Part shown: positions 16,039-25,914 of the stretch, one piece after another
Layout of the letters: every line of letters starts with the position of its first letter
How positions within the stretch are numbered: position 1 is the stretch's first letter
DNA from: Chthoniobacterales bacterium
GTDB taxonomy: Bacteria > Verrucomicrobiota > Verrucomicrobiia > Chthoniobacterales > UBA6821
Length of the DNA stretch: 52,268 nucleotides
Reading direction: 5' to 3'
Assembly (NCBI GenBank): GCA_026461395.1
Contig: JAPJNA010000074.1
Location: forward strand, 1-52,268
Made by a program: the position numbers and the translations under genes
The notes under the pieces: generated by a model
The model's input: only the letters and a program-made list of their open reading frames with translations
Databases searched by the model: none
What the model was told of the DNA's origin: nothing

Positions 16039-16049
16039 ACCCGTATCAA

Positions 16050-16334
16050 TTAAGCTGCCGGAGCCTCGGAAGCCGCAACTGGAGTCTCAATCGCAGCCTT
16101 GCGAGCCTTCGTGATGAAGCTCTGGACTGTCTGGGAGGCACGGGCCCCAACGCTGAGCCAATACTCGGCGCGATCCAGATTGATCTTATAGTTGTCACCG
16201 GCCTGCTTCGGGTCGTAGTGACCGATGAGCTCGATGAACTTGCCGTCACGAGGGCAGCGCTGGTCAGCTACCGTGATACGGTAGAAGGGATGGTTGCGGG
16301 CGCCTTCGCGTCGGAGTCTGATTGCTACTGCCAT
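16050..16334 (-). CDS. rpsP: 30S ribosomal protein S16
   Basis: The 94-residue product has the S16 pattern IRLRREGARNHPFYRI, VADQRCPRDGKFIELIG and the YWLSVGARAS block, all in their usual places. It binds 16S rRNA in the small subunit. The C-terminal tail is rich in Ala and Glu, as often seen. Its ATG lies inside the end of ffh (10-base overlap), so the two are translationally linked. Confidence 0.97.
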   Translation of the reverse strand: MAVAIRLRREGARNHPFYRITVADQRCPRDGKFIELIGHYDPKQAGDNYKINLDRAEYWLSVGARASQTVQSFITKARKAAIETPVAASEAPAA

Positions 16335-17722
16335 GGGAGTCGGTTCGGTAAGGGTTGGTTTGGAGAGAGGCCGGACATTCCGCCGGAAGCGAAACGAGAC
16401 ATCATTTTTTTCATTTTTCCAGTGTTCTTGGCCAGTTTTTTCATCTGACCAAACCTCAGGAGAAGGTTGTTTACCTCGGTGACGGAATTTCCACTGCCGC
16501 GAGCGATTCGTTGGCGACGTCGCGCATTGAGGATATCAGGGCGCTTTCGTTCGCCGGGCGTCATGGATAGAATGATCGCCTCGACCCGCTGCAGTTCTTT
16601 TCCATTCACTGCGGGACTAGGGAGATTAGCCGCACCGGGGATCATGCCAAGCAGATTTTCAAGGGGGCCCATTCGCCGGATCATTCGGAGCTGGCTGAGG
16701 AAGTCCTCCAGGTCGAAGGAGGCGTTCTTCATTTTGGCCTCCAGTCGGGACATTTCCTCCACCTCGACGACTTCCGCGGCCTTCTCAACCAGACTCACGA
16801 TATCCCCCATTCCTAGGATCCGACTGGCCAACCGATCCGGATAGAAGGGCTCAAACTGCTCCACCTTCTCACCCACGCCGGCGAACTTGATCGGCTGTCC
16901 GGTGACCGACCTCAGGGAAAGAGCCGCTCCTCCCCGGGCATCGCCGTCGAGTTTAGTCAGGATCAGCCCCGTCAGACCGAGGGCCGCATGGAACTTCTCC
17001 GCAACGCTCACGGCCTGCTGCCCGGTAGCAGCATCACAGACTAGCAAGATCTCCTGAGGACGGAGCAGTTCCTTAAGCCGGACCAACTCCTCCACTAACG
17101 AATCGTCGATTTCGCGACGTCCGGCGGTGTCATAGATCTCAACATTACCGCCTTGGCTCTCACACCAGCTCTGGGCACGGCGGGCTACTGCAAGGACATC
17201 CTTCTCGGAAGGATCGGGACGGAAAACAGGAACATCGATCTGCTCGCCGAGCTTGGCAAGTTGATCAATAGCGGCGGGACGGACCAGGTCGAGGGCAATC
17301 AGGAGTGGGGAGCGGGCGGTCTCCCCCTTCATCGTGCTGAAGAGACCGGGATTCTTGAGCAGTCGCGCCAGCTTTGCCGAGGAGGTGGTCTTTCCGGCAC
17401 CATTCAGACCGACGATTAGAATTCGGGTCGGCTTGCCAAAATTGATCGGCGATGCATCCCCGCCCAGCAACTCGGTCAGCTCGTCCTGGAAGATTTTGAC
17501 GATCTGCTGACCGGGGGTGACGCTCTTGAGGACCTCCTCGCCCATGGCACGCTCCTTGACCTTGGCAATGAACTCCTTAGCCACTGCAAAATGAACGTCG
17601 GCTTCGAGCAATGCCATTCGCACCTCGCGCAGGGCATCGGAGATATTCGTCTCGGAGAGGCGTCCATGACCACGGAGACTCTTGAATGTCTGCTGGAGTT
17701 TGTCTGAGAGGCTGGAAAACAT
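16325..17722 (-). CDS. ffh: Signal recognition particle GTPase
   Basis: From ATG 17722 the protein has the N-domain (MFSSLSDKLQQTFKSLRG), the GTPase G-domain with GLNGAGKTTSSAKLA (P-loop), DLVRPAAIDQL, YDTAGRREID and TKLDGDARGGAA, and a C-terminal M-domain with GPLENLLGMIPG and SMTPGERKRPDIL. Ffh binds signal sequences together with 4.5S RNA and docks at FtsY. The open frame extends 17 codons upstream but those residues are not part of the family. The methionine-rich tail is short but ends as usual in KMKKMM. Confidence 0.96.
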   Translation of the reverse strand: MFSSLSDKLQQTFKSLRGHGRLSETNISDALREVRMALLEADVHFAVAKEFIAKVKERAMGEEVLKSVTPGQQIVKIFQDELTELLGGDASPINFGKPTRILIVGLNGAGKTTSSAKLARLLKNPGLFSTMKGETARSPLLIALDLVRPAAIDQLAKLGEQIDVPVFRPDPSEKDVLAVARRAQSWCESQGGNVEIYDTAGRREIDDSLVEELVRLKELLRPQEILLVCDAATGQQAVSVAEKFHAALGLTGLILTKLDGDARGGAALSLRSVTGQPIKFAGVGEKVEQFEPFYPDRLASRILGMGDIVSLVEKAAEVVEVEEMSRLEAKMKNASFDLEDFLSQLRMIRRMGPLENLLGMIPGAANLPSPAVNGKELQRVEAIILSMTPGERKRPDILNARRRQRIARGSGNSVTEVNNLLLRFGQMKKLAKNTGKMKKMMSRFASGGMSGLSPNQPLPNRLPWQ

Positions 17723-17774
17723 GAGCGCTAGTGAAAAGTAAAAGGTGAAAAAGTTTAAAAAGGTCGGAGCCAAC

Positions 17775-18122
17775 TCAATGATTAATGTGATCTACGTGCA
17801 TTTCTACGAGGGAATTTGCGCTGAATGCACTGATGATTTCAGGAAGATGACGTTGAAAAAGATCCAATAACGCCCTGAGACGCATATTGCCGATCCTAAG
17901 CAGAAGGAGCTTCTCCGGACGACCCGCAAGAATGTGGGAGAAGTAGAAATCAGAGTCCTTGGTGACAACTATCCACCCACGATCCTGGCTGAAGGACGAG
18001 ATGCCTGCGTCGGGAGTGGCATTTCCTTCGGGAAGACTCGATGTATGGATCGCCTCGTGACCAAAGGACTCAATGATCCTGCAAAGCGAGGGCGGAAGGT
18101 GAGCGTCTATAAGAAACCTCAC
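17775..18122 (-). CDS. DUF5615 PIN-like toxin candidate
   Basis: This 115-residue protein begins MRFLIDAHLPPSLCR and continues with GHEAIHT and VTKDSDFYF, the spaced acidic residues of the DUF5615/Mut7-C-like PIN fold (putative RNase). The start is GTG at 18122, overlapping the stop of the DUF433 gene (GTGA). The DUF433 plus DUF5615 pairing is a recognised toxin-antitoxin-like arrangement. The KDSD motif is intact, so the protein may be active. Activity in this organism is inferred only. Confidence 0.82.
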   Translation of the reverse strand: MRFLIDAHLPPSLCRIIESFGHEAIHTSSLPEGNATPDAGISSFSQDRGWIVVTKDSDFYFSHILAGRPEKLLLLRIGNMRLRALLDLFQRHLPEIISAFSANSLVEMHVDHINH

Positions 18123-18349
18123 GCCAGTTCCAGATGAGCGCCCCTGCCCTTCAATGAGCGAGCGGCGAACTCAATGCAGGCTAAAATATCTTCGGGCTCC
18201 AGATCAGGAAATTCCTTGAGAACATCCTCCACGGAATCGCCCCCCGCCAGATATTCCAATAATGATTCAACCGGATACCTCAGACTGCGCACCACGGGCT
18301 TTCCATGGCAGATCTCAGGATCGATAGTAATACGATCTAGGTGAGACAT
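18119..18349 (-). CDS. DUF433 antitoxin candidate
   Basis: From ATG 18349 the 76-residue product has the DUF433 pattern ITIDPEICHGKPVVRS and SVEDVLKEFPDLEPEDILACIEFA, a winged-helix-like fold seen in antitoxins paired with PIN-like proteins. The following DUF5615 gene overlaps by 4 bases. A TTG at 18394 gives a longer reading by 15 residues with no family match, so I used the ATG. Confidence 0.82.
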   Translation of the reverse strand: MSHLDRITIDPEICHGKPVVRSLRYPVESLLEYLAGGDSVEDVLKEFPDLEPEDILACIEFAARSLKGRGAHLELA

Positions 18350-18414
18350 GTATTCAGCAAACGTCAGGAAAGGGGAGATGTCAACAGGAGGCAACTCTGC
18401 AGAAAAATCATCCG

Positions 18415-20496
18415 TTAAAGCGTCAGCGGAGCGGAACAGGTGAAATTCTCGCAGCGATAGAGAGCGGCCTTACCCTCGATAGGCCTCATGTTCGCGATTG
18501 CAGGAATTCTTTCGGCTAGCCATGCCTGCCCTTCTCCTCCATCTACTCCCCCTACCAGGAGGATGACTTGCTCGGGATGAAATCCCCTCCTCGCACACTC
18601 AATGAGAGCCTCCGTGTCAGATGCTCCCGGTTTTCCTGCAATGACTACCTGTTGCCCAGAGGATCGGCTGTATTGGAGCGCCACCAAGAGCTGAGGAACT
18701 GCGGCAGGCATTCCCTCCAGCGTACGTCCGGAGAATGCAAAAATGCGCGCAGCTTTCTCAACAGCTACGGCCTCGGGATCACCGAGCATACGCGAGAATC
18801 GGAGGAGATTGAGCGCAGCCACCGAATTCGCCGAGGGTTCGGCTCCGTCATAGTCCTCCTTCATTCGGACGAGTAGATGGGGATCCCCCTCGGCACTGCT
18901 GAAGTAACCTCCCCCCGCTTCGTCCCAGAAAAGACGATCCATGATGGCTTGCAGGTCCACAGCCCACTGAAGCCATCCGATCTCAAAGGTCGCCTCGTAG
19001 AGATCCATCAATCCCTGGATCAGGAAGGCGTAATCCTCAGCAAACCCGGTCTCCAACACCTTCCCACCGCGCCAACTGCGACGGAGTTCACCGGTGCGGG
19101 GATCACTCAGATGTGCTTTGATGAACTCAGCCGCCTTCACGGCAGCCTCGAGATACTTCACCTCAGCCAAAGCCGCGCCTGCACGGGAAAAGGCCGAAAT
19201 CATCAGACCATTCCAAGCACAGAGGATCTTGTCATCCAGATGAGGTCGGGGTCGTCGGGAGCGTACTTCAAGAAGGATTTTCTGGGATCGGGTAAGCGAC
19301 TCCACTGCATCCTCAGAAATGACACCCTGCTGTTCCATGATCATCAGCACATTTTTTCCGGTTAGCTCTCCGTGAGGATCGCTTGAGGGATTCACATTCC
19401 CCTCTGTCCTCACGCCGTAATGCTTACAGAAAAGAGCCGCCTCTTCGGATGGGAGTGCCGTCTCGATCTCCTCCTTAGTCCAGACAAAGAAGGCCCCCTC
19501 GGCATGCTCTGTGGAGCCTTGCTTGATAAGGCTGTCTGCATCCTCGGCCGAATAGAATCCACCCTCAGGAGATGTCATCTCTCTCAGCACGTAACCGAGG
19601 ATATCGCGAACAACTTCGGCATGTCGCTTTTCCCCGGTCATCTGCCAGGCTTCCAGATAGGCGATGGCCAACTGGGCCTGATCATAGAGCATTTTCTCGA
19701 AATGAGGCACGTGCCACTCCCTGTCGACCGAGTAACGGTGAAAGCCCCCAGCGAGATGGTCATGGATTCCACCCGCAGCCATTCGGTCCAGCGTCCCAAG
19801 AACACTACTTAGCAATTCCTGATTGGAAGTCGAAGATCCGGAACGGGCTTGCCTTAGCAGAAAATAGAGCACCGAGGGGCGCGGAAATTTCGGCGCAGAA
19901 CCGAACCCTCCCCATTCCTCATCGTAGGTCCGCAGAAAATACTCCGCGGCCCTTGCTAGAGGTGCCTCGAGATTAGCCACTGTCGCTGCATCGAACTTGG
20001 CGCTAGCTTGAAGGGCCTCCAGCGAACGGGTCGCCTCTTGTTCGATCTTCTCCCTGCTTTGCTCCCAGAGTTGAGAGAGTTGCATGAGGACGGAGGGAAA
20101 TCCGGCCCTGCCATGCCTATTCTCCGGCGGGAAGTAGGTGCCGCCAAAGAAGGGCTTGAGTTCGGGTGTGAGCCAGACACTCATCGGCCATCCGCCACTG
20201 CCGGTTAGCCCCTGCACATAGGCCATGTAGAGACGGTCGACATCGGGACGCTCCTCGCGGTCGAGTTTCACATTGATAAAGTGCTCGTTCATGAGGGCGG
20301 CGATCTCGGGATTCTCGAACGACTCGTGAGCCATCACATGGCACCAGTGGCAGGTGGAGTAGCCGATCGAGAGAAAGATCGGCTTCTGCTCCTCTCGGGC
20401 ACCAGCGAACGCCTCCTCTCCCCATGGGTACCACTGCACGGGATTCTCCGCGTGTTGGAGAAGGTAGGGGGAGGTGCACGTGGAGAGGTGATTCAT
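18415..20496 (-). CDS. Thioredoxin-domain protein of the YyaL/DUF255 family
   Basis: The 693-residue protein begins with a thioredoxin-like domain (about 1-165): [46 protein letters not shown] (CxxC as CHWC) and [13 protein letters not shown]. The rest is an alpha/alpha barrel resembling glucosidase/epimerase folds ([41 protein letters not shown]). Homologues occur from bacteria to humans (SPATA20) and their role is uncertain. Length matches the family. It follows the toxin-antitoxin pair in the opposite order of transcription, 66 bases upstream of it, and may be an independent unit. Confidence 0.92.
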   Translation of the reverse strand: MNHLSTCTSPYLLQHAENPVQWYPWGEEAFAGAREEQKPIFLSIGYSTCHWCHVMAHESFENPEIAALMNEHFINVKLDREERPDVDRLYMAYVQGLTGSGGWPMSVWLTPELKPFFGGTYFPPENRHGRAGFPSVLMQLSQLWEQSREKIEQEATRSLEALQASAKFDAATVANLEAPLARAAEYFLRTYDEEWGGFGSAPKFPRPSVLYFLLRQARSGSSTSNQELLSSVLGTLDRMAAGGIHDHLAGGFHRYSVDREWHVPHFEKMLYDQAQLAIAYLEAWQMTGEKRHAEVVRDILGYVLREMTSPEGGFYSAEDADSLIKQGSTEHAEGAFFVWTKEEIETALPSEEAALFCKHYGVRTEGNVNPSSDPHGELTGKNVLMIMEQQGVISEDAVESLTRSQKILLEVRSRRPRPHLDDKILCAWNGLMISAFSRAGAALAEVKYLEAAVKAAEFIKAHLSDPRTGELRRSWRGGKVLETGFAEDYAFLIQGLMDLYEATFEIGWLQWAVDLQAIMDRLFWDEAGGGYFSSAEGDPHLLVRMKEDYDGAEPSANSVAALNLLRFSRMLGDPEAVAVEKAARIFAFSGRTLEGMPAAVPQLLVALQYSRSSGQQVVIAGKPGASDTEALIECARRGFHPEQVILLVGGVDGGEGQAWLAERIPAIANMRPIEGKAALYRCENFTCSAPLTL

Positions 20497-20507
20497 AGAA
20501 GAAAGAA

Positions 20508-20590
20508 AAGGATGAAACTGGAAACCTGAGACCTGAGTGGCAGAGGCCGAAAGTCAGAAAACTTTTCTTCAGCTTTCAGGTCTCTCCTAC
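20508..20590. repeat. Intergenic palindromic repeat (CCTGA type)
   Basis: Between yyaL-type and ruvB genes, left text GATGAAACTGGAAACCTGAG faces right text CTTCAGCTTTCAGGTCTC in inverted order. The same vocabulary forms the repeat at 28803-29019. Pairing is imperfect. Confidence 0.5.
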
Positions 20591-20593
20591 TCC

Positions 20594-21628
20594 CTACGGC
20601 AGTAGGTCCGGTTGAGACTCGGAGGCCTTATTCCTTGGCGCGGGAAGGCCGAGCTTTGCATAGGCCTTGGGCATCGCAACGCGACCTTGAGGCGTGCGGG
20701 AGAGATAACCCTGCATGATCAGATAGGGCTCGTGGACATCCTCTAGAGTTCCTGATTCTTCTCCGACAGCAACCGCTAGGGAGTTGAGACCCACGGGACC
20801 ACCGCCGAATTTATGGATCAATGCCTCGATGATCCGAAGATCCATCTCGTCGAAACCCTCAGCATCGATATCGAGCATCTCGAGCGCCTTGGAAGCGGAA
20901 TCCTTGCTCACGATACCCCCCGTGCGGACCTGGGCGAAATCTCTTACCCATCGGAGAAGATTATTAGCGATGCGGGGCGTGCCGCGTGAGCGTCGGGCCA
21001 CCTCCAGGGCACCCTCCTCGTCGATCGTCATCCCAAGTAACCCTCCGGTGCGGAGGACAATCTTCCTCAGTTCCTCGGCCTCGTAGTAATCGAGGCGGCA
21101 GTTCATTCCGAATCGGGAACGTAGCGGCGAACTGATCATGCCAGCGCGCGTGGTAGCACCGATCAGCGTGAAGCGGGCCAGATTGAGTCGCACGCTCCGG
21201 GCATTCGGTCCCTGGTCGATCATGATATCGACTCGGAAGTCTTCCATCGCGGGGTAGAGATACTCCTCGATGGCAGGTTGGAGTCGGTGGATTTCGTCGA
21301 TAAACAGGACACCTCCACGCGGCATCGTCGTGAGCAGACCGGCCAGATCGCCAGCCTTCTCGATCGTCGGACCACTCGTGGTGCGTACCTCGGCCTCCAT
21401 GGCATTACCCAAGATATAGGCTAGCGTTGTCTTGCCGAGTCCGGGAGGGCCGCTCAGCAAGATGTGCTGGAGCGGTTCATCACGCTGGCGGGCGGCCTCG
21501 ACCATCAGCAACAGACGCTCGATCGTCTTCGCCTGGCCGCAGAACTCCTCGAACATGGGAGGTCGCAGCGACACATCGAACGGCGTGTCCGGTGTCTCTG
21601 GATCGATTGAAAAATCTTCGGGGTTCAT
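20594..21628 (-). CDS. ruvB: Holliday junction branch-migration ATPase
   Basis: From ATG 21628 the protein is 344 residues, the normal RuvB size. It shows [13 protein letters not shown], Walker [12 protein letters not shown], Walker [10 protein letters not shown], sensor [18 protein letters not shown] and the winged-helix C-terminal block [17 protein letters not shown]. RuvB drives branch migration with RuvA and acts with RuvC. Neither ruvA nor ruvC is nearby. The frame extends 36 codons upstream into trpC but the family starts here, 7 bases after the trpC stop. Confidence 0.97.
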   Translation of the reverse strand: MNPEDFSIDPETPDTPFDVSLRPPMFEEFCGQAKTIERLLLMVEAARQRDEPLQHILLSGPPGLGKTTLAYILGNAMEAEVRTTSGPTIEKAGDLAGLLTTMPRGGVLFIDEIHRLQPAIEEYLYPAMEDFRVDIMIDQGPNARSVRLNLARFTLIGATTRAGMISSPLRSRFGMNCRLDYYEAEELRKIVLRTGGLLGMTIDEEGALEVARRSRGTPRIANNLLRWVRDFAQVRTGGIVSKDSASKALEMLDIDAEGFDEMDLRIIEALIHKFGGGPVGLNSLAVAVGEESGTLEDVHEPYLIMQGYLSRTPQGRVAMPKAYAKLGLPAPRNKASESQPDLLP

Positions 21629-21635
21629 AAGATAA

Positions 21636-22478
21636 TCAGGAAGAAAGAGATTCCTCAAAGGCAGCCAGTCCGGCACGGACTCCCGCAGGATCGCGTAGGA
21701 GCGAGGTCCCCACGAGAGCCGCTTGGAATCTCTCACTCACCGTAGCGATATTCCCGGCATCGAGACCGCTCTCAGCGACCCGGATCGTGTTCTCGGGCAA
21801 GCGATCCACCAGTTCAAAAGTATCGAGTCGGATGCTGAAGTCCTTCTCCGAGGATTCTCCCTTAGTAACGAATCCTGCGGAATCCACCGGTGCCTTGAAC
21901 CGGCGGCTGTTGATCCCCACGATCCGCGCCCTCTTGGGCAGGGCGTCCACCTCCTCCTCATCGTGCACCTCGAAGAGAGCCTCCATGCCCAGCTCCAAGG
22001 CCAGCTCATGGAACCCCTTGAGCCTTGGCGCATCGAGCACACTAGCCATGAGCAGAATCGCATCAGCACCGAAAGCACGGGCCTCACGGATCTGGTATTC
22101 ACTAACCATGAAATCCTTTCGGAGGACCGGCTTAGAGACCCTGGCTCGAATCTCCTGGAGTCGTTCCATGTTGCCGCCGAAGTGACGACTATTGGTGAGT
22201 ACGGAAAGGGCTCTCACTAGCGGGCTTTCCTCATAGGCATCGGGTGCCTCGGCGACATTCTCCAGCCTCATGGATCCCACACTGGGCGAGCAGACCTTGA
22301 TTTCCGCGATCAGTCCGAAGTTTTGGACTAACGCATCCGGAAGCGAGCGTACCGGTGGCGCATCGGAGATCATTGCACGCAGGTCAGCCTCAGAGCGCAA
22401 GCGCTTCGCATCGGAGATCTCTTCCTGCACATCGGCAAGAATCCGGTCGAGAATCGTGGGCGCTGGAATGGACGACAT
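21636..22478 (-). CDS. trpC: Indole-3-glycerol phosphate synthase
   Basis: A 280-residue TIM-barrel enzyme of tryptophan synthesis that closes the indole ring. Motifs in order: [14 protein letters not shown] (catalytic Lys), [45 protein letters not shown] and [10 protein letters not shown]. The usual KRASPS reads KVCSPS, and the NNR/NNRDL block reads NSRRF, both tolerated variants. No other trp gene is in the window. The start ATG at 22478 is 7 bases from the end of cutA. Confidence 0.94.
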   Translation of the reverse strand: MSSIPAPTILDRILADVQEEISDAKRLRSEADLRAMISDAPPVRSLPDALVQNFGLIAEIKVCSPSVGSMRLENVAEAPDAYEESPLVRALSVLTNSRHFGGNMERLQEIRARVSKPVLRKDFMVSEYQIREARAFGADAILLMASVLDAPRLKGFHELALELGMEALFEVHDEEEVDALPKRARIVGINSRRFKAPVDSAGFVTKGESSEKDFSIRLDTFELVDRLPENTIRVAESGLDAGNIATVSERFQAALVGTSLLRDPAGVRAGLAAFEESLSS

Positions 22479-22485
22479 GGACTCT

Positions 22486-22842
22486 TTAATTAACTTGTTG
22501 GCTGGGATTCCTCAAAGCATCTCTTAAGGAATTCCTAACCCAATCGGCGTAACGGTCCGAAACCGCTTCAGGATTCAGTACCAAAACCTCCGGTACCTCA
22601 TAGGGGTGGAGCTCTTGTAAACGGCGCATGCATCGGTCCAAAGCTTGTTGATTCGTCTTCATCAGAACAACCACCTCGCTGATCTCTTCAATCTTTCCCT
22701 CCCATCGGTAGAGTGATTTTGAACCGGGAATGAGGGTGCCGCAGGCAATGAGGTGCTCCTCGAGCAGTTGCCTCACAACGGGCAAAGCTGATGCCTCATC
22801 AGCAAAGGTACTCATTAGAAATCTCAGGTCAGAACTTCCCAT
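22486..22842 (-). CDS. cutA: Divalent-cation tolerance protein
   Basis: The 118-residue protein fits CutA: ARQLLEEHL/ACGTLIPGSKSLYRWEGK and EEISEVVVLMKTNQ, then HPYEVPEVLVL. CutA forms a trimer with a ferredoxin-like fold; the copper-tolerance role is known only loosely. A C-terminal tail of about 15 residues is longer than usual. It is the first gene of the leftward cutA-trpC-ruvB run, with the divergent membrane-protein gene starting 82 bases away. Confidence 0.93.
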   Translation of the reverse strand: MGSSDLRFLMSTFADEASALPVVRQLLEEHLIACGTLIPGSKSLYRWEGKIEEISEVVVLMKTNQQALDRCMRRLQELHPYEVPEVLVLNPEAVSDRYADWVRNSLRDALRNPSQQVN

Positions 22843-22924
22843 AAAGCTAAAATCAGCTTGGCCGGTTTCCCCGGCGAGTGAAAAAGCTCTTTTCTCGATC
22901 TCCTTCCTCCCAGAACATCCCCAG

Positions 22925-24784
22925 ATGACCGATCGAAGCAGCCGGGCTAACCAAGGAACCTACGACACATTCCCAACTTCATGGGGAGTCCTATTCTTGG
23001 TGGTCGCCGCGCTCTGTTACTACGCCTTTTACTGGAGATGCGGCCTGCTACTCAGTGGTGAGGAAGGCATTGCCGCAGTCGTTGCTCAGCGCCTGAATGC
23101 CGGGGAGTGCCCGATCGTGGACACATTTCTGGGATACAATGTCGGGTGGTTTTATCCCATCGCTTGGCTCTTCAAGTTGGCCGGACCGAATTATCTCATT
23201 CTGAGGACCTACTTTTTCCTTCTTGGAATCCTCTCCGGCTTGACCACTTACCTCACTATCCGCTTGGTGACACGGAAGGGTCTGATCGCCGCTGGAACAG
23301 GACTCCTCGTGATCCTGATGCCTGGAGTCATCGGCAGGAATTACATGGGACTGCTCGGCATTCTGGGAATGCTCACCATTCTCGGGGTCTTTCTCATCCC
23401 CTTAAACAAGAGACTGCCTCGTCCTCTCCAACTGCTCTGGATGATCGCGGCCGGAGTTTCCATCTCACTCGCGTGGCTTATCAGAATTGATCTCGGGTTC
23501 TTTCAAAGCATCCTCTTTCTGCTCACAGCGCTTCTCTACCTTCTCAAACCGGAGTCTGGGTTTTTGCGCCGACTCGGTAGCGCTGCGATTGCCATTCTCA
23601 TTCTTATCGGGACTTTTCTGGCCATCCAGGGACCGGTTTACCGGGATGCCATCCAACGCGGATTCGGTCCGCAATTTGCACAACAGTATTGGGTCTGGCC
23701 ATCAATGATCAGAAGCAGCGCCTGTCAACTCGTGCGTCAGCTCACAAAACCCCGGAATGCGCCACCCATCACGCCGGAGCATTCCGCGATTAGCAACGAA
23801 TCACCATCCGCTCAAACTTCCCCTTCCCCTGCTCCGGTCTCGCATGAGGAAAACGATTCCTCCTCTTCCGTATCCTACAACGATGTCAGCCTGAAACGTC
23901 CTCCCCTGAGCAATATCCTCCACGCGCCTAAATTCAAAGACCGGGTCTTCGCCCTCTTGATTTACCTGCCGGTTCCTGTAGCGCTTCTCTTCATCGGATG
24001 GGGACTTTTCTTCATCCTCAGTTCCTGGATTTCACGTAGTGTTGGATGTTGGCAAAGTGGAGGCATTCTCCTTGTCTCCACGGGCAGCGCTCTCGTGCTC
24101 TTCCCCCAGTACTTCTTCTGGCGACCCGATATGGTGCACCTCGCAGAGTTCATGGTCCCCTTCATGGTAACGCTGGTTATCGGACTCTGGCTTGCGACCT
24201 CAGCTTGGCGGAACTCCACGTCAGGAAAACGCGTTCTACTTGTTCTGATCATGCTTCCTGCAGCCCTTGATCTCGGAATCTATGCCATCAAAGGCTGGCA
24301 GACAGATAGCGCAGGAAGCATCGCCGCATCTCGGAAGAGGCATCTCGAATTTGCGGCCCTGAACGGCGTTCGCGTGAAATTGAATCCGCAGGAATTCACC
24401 CGCAATACACTGCTGCGCGATGCGATCCTAAGCCATTCCAAGCCGGGTGACTATGTCGTCTGCTATCCTTATTTCCCGATGGTCAACTTCATGACCGACC
24501 GACCCTCCTATGAGTACAACCTGTATGCAGACAATGCCCTTCCGTCGCGGCAGTTCTTTGATCAAGCAAAACTCAATATCGAGCGTTTCCACCCAGCTGT
24601 GATCGTCATTGGCACAGGAAAAGTGAACGATACCGAGTCCTCCCGCTTTCAAAACTGGGCCTCCGAAACCTATGCCTACATCAAGGAGCATTGCACCTTG
24701 GTTGCCTCGGACGAGGAGGTGGAAATTTATACCCTCAATAATCAGAGATCACTTCAGCCTCTTAGGAAACCGCCAGTTCCTTAA
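22925..24784 (+). CDS. Multi-pass membrane protein, GT-C/GT39-like glycosyltransferase
   Basis: From ATG 22925 the product has 619 residues with about ten hydrophobic segments, a hydrophilic insert near residues 275-330 rich in Ser and Pro, and a soluble C-terminal part. The first loop contains LLSGEEGIAAVVAQRLNAGE and then YNVGWFYPIAWLF, like the acidic loop and aromatic block of GT-C transferases that use lipid-linked sugars. It has the same layout as the protein at 4550-6478. The gene faces the GT2-asnB-GT4 operon and their stop codons overlap. The upstream open frame lies within cutA and is not used. Confidence 0.6.
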   Translation: MTDRSSRANQGTYDTFPTSWGVLFLVVAALCYYAFYWRCGLLLSGEEGIAAVVAQRLNAGECPIVDTFLGYNVGWFYPIAWLFKLAGPNYLILRTYFFLLGILSGLTTYLTIRLVTRKGLIAAGTGLLVILMPGVIGRNYMGLLGILGMLTILGVFLIPLNKRLPRPLQLLWMIAAGVSISLAWLIRIDLGFFQSILFLLTALLYLLKPESGFLRRLGSAAIAILILIGTFLAIQGPVYRDAIQRGFGPQFAQQYWVWPSMIRSSACQLVRQLTKPRNAPPITPEHSAISNESPSAQTSPSPAPVSHEENDSSSSVSYNDVSLKRPPLSNILHAPKFKDRVFALLIYLPVPVALLFIGWGLFFILSSWISRSVGCWQSGGILLVSTGSALVLFPQYFFWRPDMVHLAEFMVPFMVTLVIGLWLATSAWRNSTSGKRVLLVLIMLPAALDLGIYAIKGWQTDSAGSIAASRKRHLEFAALNGVRVKLNPQEFTRNTLLRDAILSHSKPGDYVVCYPYFPMVNFMTDRPSYEYNLYADNALPSRQFFDQAKLNIERFHPAVIVIGTGKVNDTESSRFQNWASETYAYIKEHCTLVASDEEVEIYTLNNQRSLQPLRKPPVP

Positions 24785-24786
24785 CG
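24761..24786. repeat. Hairpin at the convergent gene ends (CTTAGGAAAC...GTTCCTTAA)
   Basis: CTTAGGAAAC CGCCA GTTCCTTAACG folds as an imperfect hairpin over the overlapping stop codons of the two convergent genes. A near copy with a perfect stem lies at the end of dnaJ (38697-38719). Confidence 0.6.
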
Positions 24787-25914
24787 CACCACACTGATCA
24801 GTAACTGCTGATACTGATCGAGGGAGTGCCTGATATCAAACCGGTCAGCCATCGACAGAGAGGCAGTACGGGCCTTTATCAAGGCGGCCGAGTTCAGAAG
24901 AAGAGGTTGCAACGCAGCGGCAAATCCTTCCGCGCCTTGCGCCAACTCGAAAAGCCGTGCATTCGCATGCTCTTCGGTCTCATGAGCCACATCCGCAAGG
25001 CCTCCGATCCGGCTACCGACAATAGCCAGCCCGTGAGCCAAGGCCTCAACAGCCACCATAGGCAAACCCTCAGAGAGGGATGGGATCAGCAGAATATCAG
25101 AGTCCCCCATTGCCGCGCTGACCTCCTCGGCCGAAGCCCATCCCCGGAAATCAATCCTCTCCAAGATTCCTAGGCGAACAGCCTCAGCCTTCGCCTCGGC
25201 AAGCAGAGGACCATCCCCGATCATAGTGCAGTGCCAGTTAAGATCCTTGAGCAGTCCCAGGGCCTGAACCGTCAGGAGCGGATTCTTTTGAACGCTCATT
25301 CTGCCAACCATGAGGAGCCGTGTTGGTTCATGAGCCTTCAAAGTGGGTGGAGCTGACATCTCCATTCCGTTGAGAATGATCTGCGGTGAGCGTCCGTAGG
25401 CCTTCTCAGCAAGTCCTGCTACAAAGCTGCTGACTGCTGTGGTAGCTGCCGCGTCTTTCCAGATCGGGACGGTGAAAGGCTGAATCCAGCGGAAGAGTCT
25501 ACCTGTCTGCTCGGGCACACCTCCTGGCACATCCCCAAGATGAGCCGTCAAAACATAGGGAACACCCGTCAACTTGCTGGCTACCCACGCAACGGCCCCT
25601 GTTGGAACGGCGAAGTGGGCATGAATCACATCCGGCTTCCATCGACGCACTTCGGCTATGGCGGCGGGAATTGCCAATGCCACCCAAGCTGCCATCTCCG
25701 GCACACTGCATGTATCTTCACGATTGCGAAAGGCTCTGAGCCTGCGGATCTCCATTCCCTGCTCAACAGACTCAGGGGGAAGATGAGGCATCCCAGCGGT
25801 CAGCACCCTGACTTGATTCCCGCGAGCGACCAATCCCGCACCGACTTTTGCCGCCAGCCTGCCCCCGCCACCCCCGATGGGAGGATGCTCGTAGTTGAGG
25901 ATCAGGATTCTCAT
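24781..25914 (-). CDS. Glycosyltransferase family 4
   Basis: From ATG 25914 the protein is 377 residues with the two-Rossmann GT-B form: MRILILNYEHPPIGGGGGRL at the start, VIHAHFAVPTGAVAW (about 95-110), VGRMSVQKNPLLTVQAL, and the C-terminal donor site PSLSEGLPMVAVEALAHG, containing the GT4 E-x7-E pattern. It probably adds a sugar to a surface glycan in the cytoplasm. The start overlaps the stop of asnB (ATGA), so GT2, asnB and GT4 form one operon. The acceptor and donor are unknown. Confidence 0.9.
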   Translation of the reverse strand: MRILILNYEHPPIGGGGGRLAAKVGAGLVARGNQVRVLTAGMPHLPPESVEQGMEIRRLRAFRNREDTCSVPEMAAWVALAIPAAIAEVRRWKPDVIHAHFAVPTGAVAWVASKLTGVPYVLTAHLGDVPGGVPEQTGRLFRWIQPFTVPIWKDAAATTAVSSFVAGLAEKAYGRSPQIILNGMEMSAPPTLKAHEPTRLLMVGRMSVQKNPLLTVQALGLLKDLNWHCTMIGDGPLLAEAKAEAVRLGILERIDFRGWASAEEVSAAMGDSDILLIPSLSEGLPMVAVEALAHGLAIVGSRIGGLADVAHETEEHANARLFELAQGAEGFAAALQPLLLNSAALIKARTASLSMADRFDIRHSLDQYQQLLISVVR

